Shown piece by piece: positions 1 through 8,263 of a DNA stretch of 40,097 nucleotides. Positions within the stretch are counted from its first letter, which is position 1. The number at the start of each line of letters is the position of its first letter. The stretch covers positions 1 to 40,097 of the forward strand of contig JAFKLT010000077.1 of NCBI GenBank assembly GCA_017309275.1. The letters are read 5' to 3'. Source of the stretch: Sphingomonadales bacterium (GTDB lineage: Bacteria; Pseudomonadota; Alphaproteobacteria; Sphingomonadales; Sphingomonadaceae). The notes under the pieces are model-generated. The model ran no database searches and was not told the origin of the DNA. It was given only the letters and a program-made list of their open reading frames with translations. Made by a program: the position numbers and the translations under genes.

Positions 1-1236
1 CAGTGGAAGGCCGACGGCACGCGCGGGACGGCGGTCGCCTCGACCCTGCCGGAGGTGCCGGCGACGACAGCACCCTCCGATCCCGGGCCGGACAAGGTCG
101 GCTACACCTATGCGGTGCCCCCGGCCCGCGCGCTCTCGATTCCCGAAGGCCCCGGCGTGCGGCTCGACGAAGGCACCCCCGACGGCCGCCTGTTTCGCCA
201 CAATCTGCTCGTCAAAAGCTATCGCTCGGCCGCGCAGCGGATCGCGCGGGCCAATGGCTTCAAATATCGCGACCCGCGCGGCACCCGCGCCTTGCGCGGC
301 GCGATCGCCAAAATGCTGTGCTCGAAACGCGGCATGGATATCGGCGAGGACAATGTCTGCATCACCCGCGGCAGCCAGAACGGCATCCATCTGGCGTGCC
401 AGATGCTTCTGCAGCCCGGCGACACGGTGATCGTCGAGGAACTGACCTATGAACCCGCGGTCGCGGCGATGCGCGCGCTGGGGGCAAAGGTCATCGCGGT
501 GTCGGTCGACGAGGACGGCATCGATGTCGAGGATGTCGCGGCGGCGTGCCGGCTGCACCGTGTCCGCGCGGTGTTCGTGACGCCGCACCACCAATTTCCG
601 ACCACCGTCGTCATGCGGCCCGAACGCCGCCTGCGACTGGTCGAGCTTGCCCGCCAGAATGGGTTTGCGATCATCGAAGATGATTATGACCACGAATTCC
701 ACTTCGAATCGCAGCCGCACCTGCCGATCGCATCCTATGCGCCGGGACAGGTCATCTATGTCGGGTCGATGTCGAAACTGTTGCTGCCGACGCTGCGCCT
801 GGGCTTCGCCGTCGCGCCGCGCCCGGTCGTCGACGCGATCGCGCATCATGTGTCGCTGACCGACGGCATGGGCAACGCGCTGGAGGAAGAGGCAGTGGCG
901 CAATTGATCGCCGAGGGCGAGCTGCAACGGCATGTGCGAAGCGCGCGCCAGATCTATGCCGAACGGCGCAGCGCCTTTTCGCGCAATCTGGACGCGGTCT
1001 TCGGCGATCTCGTCGACTATCGCACGCCCGACGGCGGCCTTGCCTTCTGGCTTCGCTTTCGCACCGATATCGAAAGGCTGGAGGAGCGCGCCGCCGCAAG
1101 CGGGCTGCTGTTCGCGCCGTCGCAATCCTATCGGCAACGCGACAGCGCCCCCCGGGGTCTGCGCGTCGGCTTCGCCAGTCTGGATGCGGGCGAGCAGCTT
1201 GCCGCCTTGCGCTTGCTGCGGTCGGCAGTGCCATAG
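1..1236 (+). CDS. MocR-type regulator/PLP aminotransferase (5' end outside window)
   Basis: The reading frame is open from base 1, so the N-terminal GntR-type winged-helix DNA-binding domain lies outside the window. The first residues (ending GTAVAS) look like the end of that domain and its linker, as in the GTFVA segment of MocR proteins. The rest is a fold-type I aminotransferase domain: an EDDYDHEF segment holds the cofactor-binding Asp, and the SMSKLLLPTLRLGF segment holds the Schiff-base Lys (codon at 775-777). Proteins of this family use pyridoxal phosphate to sense an amino compound and control a neighbouring gene. The target is unknown here; the next gene starts 19 bp downstream and could be co-transcribed. 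A plain aminotransferase is less likely because of the linker remnant. An apparent GTG start at 55 is internal. Confidence 0.85.
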   Translation, partial: QWKADGTRGTAVASTLPEVPATTAPSDPGPDKVGYTYAVPPARALSIPEGPGVRLDEGTPDGRLFRHNLLVKSYRSAAQRIARANGFKYRDPRGTRALRGAIAKMLCSKRGMDIGEDNVCITRGSQNGIHLACQMLLQPGDTVIVEELTYEPAVAAMRALGAKVIAVSVDEDGIDVEDVAAACRLHRVRAVFVTPHHQFPTTVVMRPERRLRLVELARQNGFAIIEDDYDHEFHFESQPHLPIASYAPGQVIYVGSMSKLLLPTLRLGFAVAPRPVVDAIAHHVSLTDGMGNALEEEAVAQLIAEGELQRHVRSARQIYAERRSAFSRNLDAVFGDLVDYRTPDGGLAFWLRFRTDIERLEERAAASGLLFAPSQSYRQRDSAPRGLRVGFASLDAGEQLAALRLLRSAVP

Positions 1237-1255
1237 CGCGTAAAAGGGAACAGGA

Positions 1256-2341
1256 ATGACGAACAACCCGCCAAAGAATGGCGCGACCCGACGTAGTTTC
1301 GTGAAGCTGCACCGCTGGCTCGGCCTGGGCGCCGCAGCCATCTGGCTGGTACAGGCGTTGACCGGCATCCTGCTGGCCTTTCATTTCGAGGCCGAGGACG
1401 CGATGCTGACGACACGGCACCAGCCGACCGACCTTGCCGCGATCGAGCGGCGGATCGACGGGCTCGCGGCCGCCGGCGGCAATGCGCAGGTCAGCTGGAT
1501 CTGGACGACCGCGGGGCTGGCCGATCGCTACATCATCCTGTTCGACGGTACCGATGGCCACAGCCGAAAGGCCTATATCGACGGCGCCGGCGCGATCTTG
1601 CGCGAGCGCCCGGCGGATCAGTACAGCTTTCTGGGCCTAATGCGCGAGGTTCATCTGACGCTCGTCGCCGGAACGGCCGGGCACTGGATCCTCGCGGTGA
1701 GCGGTCTGCTGCTCTTCACCAACCTGGTCTTCGGGCTGGTCGTCGCCTGGCCGCGTCGCGGCCAATGGCGCCACGCGCTCCGCCCGCGCAGCCGCCGGGG
1801 GTCGACCGCCGGCTTTTACGGCTGGCACAAGGCGCTGGGCCTGTGGGCGGGCATTCCGGCGCTGGTCATCGCGGGGACGGGCAGCTTGATCCTGTTCGAG
1901 GAACAGGTTCGCCACCTGGTCGGCGCGGAGGAGGTGAGCCTGCCCGCCAATCCGGCCACCGGCAATGCCGTGGGCTTCGCGGCGGCCGCGCGCGCGGCGG
2001 TCGCCGCCATTCCCGGCAGCCGCTTCGTCGGCACGACCATACCGTCGACGGCCGACGCCAGCTATTATGCATGGGTCCGCGCGCCGGGCGAACTCTATCG
2101 CGGCGGCTATGGCGGCAGCCTCGTCATCGTCGACGCCAACGACGGCAGCATTCGCGGCGCCTGGCCCGCGACCGAGGCGGGTTTCGGACAGGCGCTCGTC
2201 GGATCCTTCTATCCGCTCCACACGGGCGAAAGCCTGGGGATCGCCGGGCGCATCCTGACGCTCGCCGTCGGCGCGTGGCTGGTCGTCACGATCATTCTCG
2301 GGCTGCTGCTCTGGTGGCGGCGGCGCGGCGCGACGTCGTAG
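1256..2341 (+). CDS. PepSY-associated TM protein (PiuB-like)
   Basis: 361-aa inner-membrane protein of the PepSY-associated TM family. A first membrane helix follows a KLHRWLGLG segment (residues ~17-45). Two more helix regions lie at ~140-165 and ~190-215, the latter after a YGWHKALGLW segment, and a last one at ~325-355 before an Arg-rich tail. Periplasmic PepSY-like stretches lie between. The conserved His residues near helix ends suggest haem-linked electron transfer, as proposed for relatives that reduce ferric siderophores. AGGAA sits 5 bp before the ATG. The nearby PiuC-like dioxygenase and siderophore receptor support a role in iron uptake. The exact substrate cannot be read from sequence. 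Confidence 0.85.
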   Translation: MTNNPPKNGATRRSFVKLHRWLGLGAAAIWLVQALTGILLAFHFEAEDAMLTTRHQPTDLAAIERRIDGLAAAGGNAQVSWIWTTAGLADRYIILFDGTDGHSRKAYIDGAGAILRERPADQYSFLGLMREVHLTLVAGTAGHWILAVSGLLLFTNLVFGLVVAWPRRGQWRHALRPRSRRGSTAGFYGWHKALGLWAGIPALVIAGTGSLILFEEQVRHLVGAEEVSLPANPATGNAVGFAAAARAAVAAIPGSRFVGTTIPSTADASYYAWVRAPGELYRGGYGGSLVIVDANDGSIRGAWPATEAGFGQALVGSFYPLHTGESLGIAGRILTLAVGAWLVVTIILGLLLWWRRRGATS

Positions 2342-2343
2342 GC

Positions 2344-2360
2344 GCGGGCATCGCGCCCGC
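2344..2360 (+). terminator. GC-rich hairpin after PepSY gene
   Basis: GCGGGC at 2344-2349 pairs with GCCCGC at 2355-2360 around a 5-nt loop, starting 2 bp after the stop codon. Only a weak T-rich stretch (CATATTTACC) follows, so this may be an inefficient terminator or an mRNA-stabilising hairpin. Confidence 0.35.
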
Positions 2361-2494
2361 CATATTTACCCTTCGTACCTTCCACTTACCCAAAGACCCT
2401 GCTGACCACCCCGCCCCTTTATGCTGTGTTTGCAAAGGGCGGATTCGGCGCATCAGGCGCCGGCTTGGTCGTTTCAAATAGGGAGGTCATGACG

Positions 2495-3124
2495 ATGCAG
2501 AAATTCACGATGAAGCTATGGACGGTCGCGGCGGGCGCTGCGGCCGCGACGACGATGGCGGTGCCGGCCGGCGCCATGGCCGACCCCAATGCGCCGACGT
2601 CTCCGGCCCCCAGCGAGTTCGTCTATCCGACGGGTTTCGACAAGGCGCTGTCGCTGATGCTTGCAGGCGAAGGCGGCGAAAACGGCATCGGCTCGCACCG
2701 CGTCTGGCCGACGCTGTCCTTCCCCGCGCTCACCACCGAACAGATCAACAAGGCGCTGACCGGTAACACGCTCGCGATCGCCTATCACTATGCGCACCAG
2801 TATAGCGCGGACGGCAAGGTCGGCGGCTACAACATCCGTTACGACCCGGTCGACGTCAAGAAATGCCCCAAGAAGGAAATCCCCGGCGACGGCTTCCTGC
2901 TGTACGAGGGCGTGTGCAGCGCACAGGTCAACGAACCCGTCACGGGGACGTGGAAGGCCGAGGACAACAAGCTTTGCGTCGACATCGCATGGGCGGGCAA
3001 GACGCAGATCACTGGCTGCTATACAATGTTCTTCGTGATGGATAGCGTCGCCATGGTGAAGCCCGACGGCACCGTTTCGGGCAAGGCGCATGCCCTTAAA
3101 AAGGGTGCGGCGCCCGACATGTAG
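2495..3124 (+). CDS. Secreted protein of unknown function in iron locus
   Basis: About 209 aa with a clear Sec signal peptide (MQKFTMKLWTVAAGAAAATTMAVPAGAMA, written here only as the extent 1-29, cleaved before DPNAP). The mature part is soluble, with Cys residues in CPKK, GVCSA, KLCVD and GCYTM that could form two disulfides. The ~100-residue C-terminal part (G-T-W ... L-C-V-D ... C-Y) loosely recalls DUF995-type periplasmic proteins; this is an impression, not a match. The start at 2495 is chosen because GGGAGG (2481-2486) is 8 bp upstream; the in-frame ATG at 2489 is too close, and an upstream GTG at 2426 lacks a site. It lies between a PepSY protein and a PiuC-like dioxygenase, and its stop is only 20 bp before the next start. 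Confidence 0.7.
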   Translation: MQKFTMKLWTVAAGAAAATTMAVPAGAMADPNAPTSPAPSEFVYPTGFDKALSLMLAGEGGENGIGSHRVWPTLSFPALTTEQINKALTGNTLAIAYHYAHQYSADGKVGGYNIRYDPVDVKKCPKKEIPGDGFLLYEGVCSAQVNEPVTGTWKAEDNKLCVDIAWAGKTQITGCYTMFFVMDSVAMVKPDGTVSGKAHALKKGAAPDM

Positions 3125-3143
3125 CGACGGCGAAGGACGTAAT

Positions 3144-3815
3144 TTGCTGATCTGTATCCCCGATATCCTGACCGGCGACCAGCTTTCCAGGCTGGTCGCC
3201 CTGATGGACAAGCAGCGGTTCATCGACGGACGCGAAACCGCTGGCTGGGCCGCTGCCGGGGTGAAGGAAAACAAACAGGTCGCCGGCACTTCCAAAGACT
3301 ATGCCGCAATGCAGGCGATGGTTTCGGAAGCGCTGGCGGCCAATCGTTTTTTCGCGATGGCCGCGATGCCGCGCGCGATGCGCCCGATCCTCTTCAGCCG
3401 CTATACCGCCGGCATGGGCTATGGCCCGCATGTCGACAATGCCCTGATGGGCGAGGCGCCCCAGACGCGCATCGATCTGGCCTATACGCTGTTCCTGTCC
3501 GACCCCGAGAGCTATGAAGGCGGCGAGCTGGAGATCGACGAGCCCGCGGGCACGCGCGCCTTCAAGTTGCCCGCCGGCGCCGCGATCCTCTATCCCGCCA
3601 ATTCGGTGCACCAGGTCGCAAAGGTGACTTCGGGACAGCGCGACGTCGCGGTCGGCTGGATCCAAAGCCTGGTGCGCGAGGCCGACAAGCGGCGCGTCCT
3701 GTTCGAGCTCGAAAATCTGCGCGCGACGATGTTCGCCGAAAGCGGAAAGACGGCGGCCTTCGACACGCTGACGCGCAACACCAGCGACCTGTGGCGCATG
3801 TGGGCCGAAACCTGA
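3144..3815 (+). CDS. piuC: PiuC/PKHD-type Fe(II)/2-oxoglutarate dioxygenase
   Basis: 223 aa, close to the usual ~225 aa of PiuC/YbiX proteins. The jelly-roll core shows the iron-binding motif HVD in YGPHVDNALM, the distal His in NSVHQVAKVTSG, and the 2-oxoglutarate-binding Arg shortly after in QRDVAVGW. Family members are cytoplasmic iron-dependent hydroxylases induced under iron limitation beside siderophore receptors; the substrate is unknown. I place the start at the TTG of 3144: the protein then begins LLICIPDIL, as family members do (MLLCIPDVL type), and GAAGGA (3132-3137) sits 6 bp upstream. An in-frame ATG at 3090 would add 18 atypical residues and overlap the upstream gene. Confidence 0.88.
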   Translation: MLICIPDILTGDQLSRLVALMDKQRFIDGRETAGWAAAGVKENKQVAGTSKDYAAMQAMVSEALAANRFFAMAAMPRAMRPILFSRYTAGMGYGPHVDNALMGEAPQTRIDLAYTLFLSDPESYEGGELEIDEPAGTRAFKLPAGAAILYPANSVHQVAKVTSGQRDVAVGWIQSLVREADKRRVLFELENLRATMFAESGKTAAFDTLTRNTSDLWRMWAET

Positions 3816-3847
3816 CGCCGCTCTCGCCGTAGCGCCCTATCGATTCC

Positions 3848-5785
3848 CTATAGCATCGCCATGACCTGGCCCGCGGCGCGATATGCCTCGTGCATCGCGT
3901 GCGCCATCGCCATCTCGCCCTGCAATTCCGAATGCGCGAAGACGATGCGCCCGTGCGGCTGGCGGATGACGTCGGACGGCGGCGGCGCGCCGTTGCGTCC
4001 CATGTAAAAACCCGGCTGCGGCGCGATATAGGCGTGGCCCCAGCGGTTAAGGACGATCCCCGCGATGTCGCGGCGTGCATCGAATCCCGCGGCGGCGAAG
4101 CCCGCGGTCAACTGTTCGCGAAGCTGTCGTTCGAAATCGGCATAGCTCGTCGCGAACAGCCGCGCCCGCGCCGCAGGCCCCTGCGCCGGTCCCGGCAGTT
4201 CGGGGTGCAGGAACGGAATATAGAATGTCAGGACGGTCGGGTCGTCGGGCGTGAAGGCCTTCGCCTCGCCCATCGCGACGTTGCGCCGGATCGACGTCTG
4301 CCAACCCAGCGCCTCGAACCAGCGCGTGTTGGTGAAACCCAGCTTGTCAAAGAAGCGCCAGTTGCGGAGCGCCACATTGGCGACCATCACCGGGCCGTAG
4401 TGAAATTCGGCATAGGCGGCGCGGTGGCCGTCGGGCAGGTCGGCGACGATGTTGCGATTCACCCAGCCGCCCGATGCCATCACCACCGCCTTCGCACGAA
4501 CGCGGCGCACCTTGCCCTCGCGGACATAGCTGACGATCGCATGGTCGGCCGTTGCCGCGTCGCCGGGATGCCGGACGTCGATCGCGGTCGACCCGCTGCG
4601 GATGCGGATCTTGTTGCCCGGACGGTCGAGCTTCGCCGCGTCGATCGTGCCGCCGATCGGCGCCAGGCTGCCCTCGCCCGTCGTCCGGATCGCGCCGGGG
4701 ATCATCCGTTGCAGCATGATCCGCATGAAGGCGGTGTTGCCGCCGGGGAAGGAGACCAGCCCGATGTCGGGCGACGAAATGACCTTGCCCTTGATCGTCG
4801 TGCCGGGAAGCCGCAGACGATGCGCGGCATAGCCGGAGATGGCGTTGCCGCACATGCCGTAATTGCCGACCGCGATGCCGGGGTCGATATAATTGCGGAC
4901 CTCGGTGCCATAGCCGAGCTTGTCGAGCAGGTCGTAATAGGTGATCGTGTCGAGCCACGCCTCCGGGTTCGATACCCCCGACAGCACGTCGCGGCGATCG
5001 GCGACGAAATCGTCCAGTTCCTTCTGCGCCTTCGCGGGCCACGGCGTGTTCGCGAAACCGTCGGTCGTCGGATTGGCGACCCAGCCCTTGCCGGGAAAAT
5101 GATAGCCGGTGGCATAGGCCTTTTCCCACGCCGGGGCCATCGGACCGAAATGATAGTCGGTCAGCTCATATTTCTCGGCCCCGCCGCCCAGCGGTTCCAG
5201 CTCATATTGGGTCGGCAGGCCGAACTCGCCATAATAGTCGGTGAAGATGTCGTAGGTGCCCTCGCCGAAGCTGCCGCGGACATAGCCCGGGCGCGGCACG
5301 ATGGCGCCGTTCGATCCCTGCGGCGCGATCAGGCGGCGGCCGTCGACGTCGAACTCGTTCTGCTTCGCCTCGCCGCCGACCACCGGATGATTGTCGAGCA
5401 GCAGGCAGGTCGCGCCCGCCCCGGCGCGCTTCGCGAATTCATAGGCGGCGGTCATGCCCGAAAAGCCGCCGCCGACGATAACCAGATCGAAATCCTCGTC
5501 CACCGGCTTCGCCGACGGATCGGGATAGCGCCGGTCGCGGATGCCGTGCGCGGCGTCGACCACCGCCTGCGTGTTGCCGTTCGACCAGGCGTAGTCGCCG
5601 ACGCCGCCAAAGCCGGTCCACGACGATCCCGACGGCGCCCAGGGGCCGCCGCTGTCGCCGCCCGCGCCGCTGCCACAGCCCGCGACGAGCGCGGCACCGC
5701 TCGCCGCCAGCGCGCCGTTGAAGAAATCGCGCCTCGTGATGCGGCTGCCCATGCCGAGCAGTTCGTCGTCCCGCTGTCCGCTCAT
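3848..5785 (-). CDS. Tat-exported FAD oxidoreductase, spermidine-dehydrogenase-like
   Basis: 645 aa. The N-terminus has a twin-arginine motif (SRITRRDFF) followed by a hydrophobic stretch and a lipobox-like LVAGC (~residues 33-37), so it is probably exported folded and may be lipid-anchored. The FAD dinucleotide-binding motif DLVIVGGGFSGMTAAYE lies at ~104-120, followed by LLLDNHPVVGGEAKQNEF. That segment closely recalls the LILDNH..GGHAKRNEF stretch of Pseudomonas spermidine dehydrogenase (SpdH), which oxidises polyamines. The start has AAGAGG 7 bp upstream. It lies 93 bp downstream of the siderophore receptor on the same strand, with a strong hairpin in between. Substrate specificity is inferred only; another amine is possible. 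Confidence 0.75.
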   Translation of the reverse strand: MSGQRDDELLGMGSRITRRDFFNGALAASGAALVAGCGSGAGGDSGGPWAPSGSSWTGFGGVGDYAWSNGNTQAVVDAAHGIRDRRYPDPSAKPVDEDFDLVIVGGGFSGMTAAYEFAKRAGAGATCLLLDNHPVVGGEAKQNEFDVDGRRLIAPQGSNGAIVPRPGYVRGSFGEGTYDIFTDYYGEFGLPTQYELEPLGGGAEKYELTDYHFGPMAPAWEKAYATGYHFPGKGWVANPTTDGFANTPWPAKAQKELDDFVADRRDVLSGVSNPEAWLDTITYYDLLDKLGYGTEVRNYIDPGIAVGNYGMCGNAISGYAAHRLRLPGTTIKGKVISSPDIGLVSFPGGNTAFMRIMLQRMIPGAIRTTGEGSLAPIGGTIDAAKLDRPGNKIRIRSGSTAIDVRHPGDAATADHAIVSYVREGKVRRVRAKAVVMASGGWVNRNIVADLPDGHRAAYAEFHYGPVMVANVALRNWRFFDKLGFTNTRWFEALGWQTSIRRNVAMGEAKAFTPDDPTVLTFYIPFLHPELPGPAQGPAARARLFATSYADFERQLREQLTAGFAAAGFDARRDIAGIVLNRWGHAYIAPQPGFYMGRNGAPPPSDVIRQPHGRIVFAHSELQGEMAMAHAMHEAYRAAGQVMAML

Positions 5786-5814
5786 CGTCTTGCCTCTTCC
5801 TTCGCGCGCGTTTC

Positions 5815-5847
5815 AAGAAAACGGCGGCCGGGGATGTCCCGGCCGCC
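5815..5847 (-). terminator. Rho-independent terminator/attenuator after receptor gene
   Basis: A perfect 10-bp inverted repeat (GGCGGCCGGG at 5823-5832, CCCGGCCGCC at 5838-5847, 5-nt loop) is followed in the minus direction by GTTTTCTT (5822-5815). It sits between the receptor gene and the oxidoreductase gene, so it may end receptor transcripts or set a lower level for the downstream gene. Confidence 0.75.
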
Positions 5848-5878
5848 GCCCCATGAAGACCTTGGCCGTTCCTCCGGC

Positions 5879-7963
5879 TCAGAACCGATAGGTCAGCGTC
5901 CCCTGCACCGTGCGCGGCTCGCCGTTGGCGCACGACCCGAAGGCCGAACAGCCCGGATAATAGCGTTCGTCGAACAGGTTCACGGCATTGAACTGCAGCG
6001 TCCACGCCTTGTAATCGAAGGCCGCCAGCGCATCGACCAGCGTGTAGCTGGGCGATGTCACGATGAACGCGCCGCTCCGCGACGTTTGCTTGCCCTGATA
6101 GCGTACGCCGCCGCCCAGGCGCAGCTTCACGTCGCTGGTCAACTCCACCGTCTTGGTACCGAAGAAGCTGGCCGTATATTTGGGAATGCCGGCGGTCTGA
6201 AAATTCTCGCCCGAAAGCTCGGCCGTCGCATAGGAGAAGGACGCGACCAGCGACAGGTCGTCCTGCAAATTATGGTTGGCCTGAAACTCGACACCGCGCG
6301 ATTTCTTGGTGCCGGTCTGCGTCTGGAGAAACGGATTGAGCGGATCGGTCCGCAGGGCGTTGTTTTCCTCCAGGTCATAGAGCGACACGCGCAGCATCGT
6401 CGACCGGAGCGGCTGCCACTTGACGCCGATTTCCTTCTGCTTGCCCACAAGCGGCACATAGGTCAGGCCGAGCTGGTTCTGGCCGACGATCGGCAGGAAG
6501 GACTCGGCATAGCTGATGTAGGGCGCCAAGGTCGGCGTGGCGTTGATCGTCAGGCCCGCACGCTTGGTCGTCTTGTTCGTCGCCTCCAGCGGCTTGGCGG
6601 TTTCCTTGCGCCGATAGCGGTCGTGACGGACGCCGACGACAAGCGATGCGATCTCGCCGAAATCGATCTGATCCTGGACATAGAAGCCCGTCTGTTTCAG
6701 CACTTCGGTCGTGGTCCCGCCGAAAACGGGCGTGATGCCGGTCCCATAGACCGGATTATAGACGTCGATCGTGTCGATCCCGCCGATAAAGACCTGTTGA
6801 TAGGCGTTTTTGAAATAGGAGTAGTCGACACCGGCCACAAGCTGGTGCGAGATCGACCCGGTATCGAACTTGAACAGCAGGCTGTTGTCGGTGTTGAAGA
6901 CGTTATATTTGACGTCGATCGCATACAGGTTGCGCGGTACGCGCGTGGTGCCGGCGGGGAAGAACGGATCGAGCGGGCCCGAACCGAAATAGGTTGCGAG
7001 ATAATATTCCGCCTGCTGGGTATTGGCCCAGGTATAACGGTTCGAACTGCGGAAGGTGAGCGCGTCCGAGAGCTCGTGCGTCGCCAGCAGGCTGACCGCG
7101 GTATATTCCTTGTCGCCCTTGTTGATCCCCGGCTCGCCGAAGAAGCGCGAATCCGGGATACGCTGGCCGGGCAGCGCATAGATCGACCCGACCAGCGGGA
7201 CGATGTTGTAGTTCGGCGGGTTCTTGTCGTGCTGATAGATGCCGATCGCGGTGATGTCGGTGCGCTCGGTCGGCTTCCAGGTCAGGGCGGCCTGAGCAAG
7301 GACGCGATCGTTGGGCGTATAGTCCATCCGCGAGTCGGAATCGCGCACGACGCCGACGAAACGCGCGGCCAGCGTATCGCTCAAGGGCCCGGTGATATCG
7401 ACGACCGCTTCCTTGCGGTCGAAGGTGCCGTAGCTGACGCTGGCGCTGCCGCCGAATTCGAACTGCGGGCGCTTGCTCTGCATGTTCGTGACGCCGCTCG
7501 CGCTTCCCGAGCCATAGAGCACGGACGCCGGGCCGATGAGAACCTCGACCCGCTCCAGCGTATTGATGTCGACGCGCGGCATGAAAACAAAGCCGTAATT
7601 GCGCTTCAGGCCATCGACATACAGAACCGATTCATGCCCGCGGATGGCATTGAAATCGCCACGCGAGTCATCCCCGCCCGTCGCGCTCGATACACCGGCC
7701 GTATAGAGCAGCGCTTCGCGAATATTCTGCGCGCCGCGGTCCTGCATTTCATCGACCGTAATGACCTCGATCGCCTGCGGGATGCGCAGGATGGGGGTGT
7801 CGGTCTTGGTCGCAGTCGTCGCAGTGGTTCCGGTGACGACGATATCGGAATGATCGGCCGGCTCGGACTGGGCATATGCCGGCTGCGCGCATGCCAGCGC
7901 CAGCAGCGATACCCCGATCGACCCACGCATCACCGCCGCACGATGTAGACAAACGCGCATCAT
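5879..7963 (-). CDS. TonB-dependent siderophore receptor
   Basis: 694-aa outer-membrane receptor. A signal peptide ends in AQPAYAQ. The N-terminal plug has the conserved pattern of siderophore receptors (residues ~45-170: IPQAIEVITVDEMQDRGA, then IRGHESVLYVDGL and ERVEVLIGPASVLYGSGSASGV). A 22-strand beta-barrel follows, ending in the typical C-terminal YRF. A Cys pair near the end (YPGC...GSCANG) is common in ferric-siderophore receptors. It imports a ferric chelate with energy from TonB-ExbBD. The ATG at 7963 (ATGATG) is chosen because AGAAGGGGG lies 4-7 bp upstream; an in-frame ATG at 8017 lacks a site. No TTGCGAAT-type Fur box is visible in the 300 bp upstream, which is unexpected. Confidence 0.92.
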   Translation of the reverse strand: MMRVCLHRAAVMRGSIGVSLLALACAQPAYAQSEPADHSDIVVTGTTATTATKTDTPILRIPQAIEVITVDEMQDRGAQNIREALLYTAGVSSATGGDDSRGDFNAIRGHESVLYVDGLKRNYGFVFMPRVDINTLERVEVLIGPASVLYGSGSASGVTNMQSKRPQFEFGGSASVSYGTFDRKEAVVDITGPLSDTLAARFVGVVRDSDSRMDYTPNDRVLAQAALTWKPTERTDITAIGIYQHDKNPPNYNIVPLVGSIYALPGQRIPDSRFFGEPGINKGDKEYTAVSLLATHELSDALTFRSSNRYTWANTQQAEYYLATYFGSGPLDPFFPAGTTRVPRNLYAIDVKYNVFNTDNSLLFKFDTGSISHQLVAGVDYSYFKNAYQQVFIGGIDTIDVYNPVYGTGITPVFGGTTTEVLKQTGFYVQDQIDFGEIASLVVGVRHDRYRRKETAKPLEATNKTTKRAGLTINATPTLAPYISYAESFLPIVGQNQLGLTYVPLVGKQKEIGVKWQPLRSTMLRVSLYDLEENNALRTDPLNPFLQTQTGTKKSRGVEFQANHNLQDDLSLVASFSYATAELSGENFQTAGIPKYTASFFGTKTVELTSDVKLRLGGGVRYQGKQTSRSGAFIVTSPSYTLVDALAAFDYKAWTLQFNAVNLFDERYYPGCSAFGSCANGEPRTVQGTLTYRF

Positions 7964-8033
7964 AACGCCCCCTTCTCTTTCTGTTGATCTAGCCCTGAAT
8001 CCCTCGGTCGTCTTCAATCTGTCATGCGACTGT

Positions 8034-8050
8034 AGATTGCTTGAAAATCT
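8034..8050. promoter_or_regulatory. Interrupted palindrome upstream of siderophore receptor
   Basis: AGATT-N7-AATCT lies 71-87 bp upstream of the receptor start. The arms are only 5 bp, and I know of no regulator with this site, so it is a weak operator candidate. The rest of the 300-bp divergent region (7964-8263) holds the repeat described at 8201-8240 and no gene. Confidence 0.2.
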
Positions 8051-8200
8051 GTGGTTGCCCCAAATCGGGTAAATGCGGACTATGATGGGTGGATTTTCCG
8101 TTCCCCAACGCGCTTACCCGCAGGTATCCGCGACAAAATCGACCTTCGGAGCCGCCGCGATACATCGGCGCATGGTATCGGACACCACCAAAACTGCAAG

Positions 8201-8240
8201 ATTTTATCTCTATTTTTGGACATTTTAGTCTCTATATGGA
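8201..8240 (+). repeat. AT-rich imperfect direct repeat before CoA-transferase gene
   Basis: Two similar ~19-bp units occur in tandem: ATTTTATCTCTATTTTTGG (8201-8219) and ATTTTAGTCTCTATATGG (8222-8239). They lie 24-63 bp before the CoA-transferase start. The composition is much more AT-rich than the surroundings. This is consistent with a promoter/operator for that gene; the binding protein is unknown. Confidence 0.4.
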
Positions 8241-8263
8241 GATGAATTGCAGGGGAGAGATCG

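Noticed and set aside
3890-7948. A 1352-codon open frame on the + strand, antisense to the flavoprotein and receptor genes
   Set aside because: It arises from strong G/C third-position bias in the two real genes. The translation is Arg/Asp/Val-rich low-complexity-like sequence with no recognisable domain, and it runs through the terminator between them.
7964-8263. A Fur box controlling the siderophore receptor
   Set aside because: No TTGCGAAT-type or GATAAT-type palindrome is present in the region; only the weak AGATT-N7-AATCT was seen.
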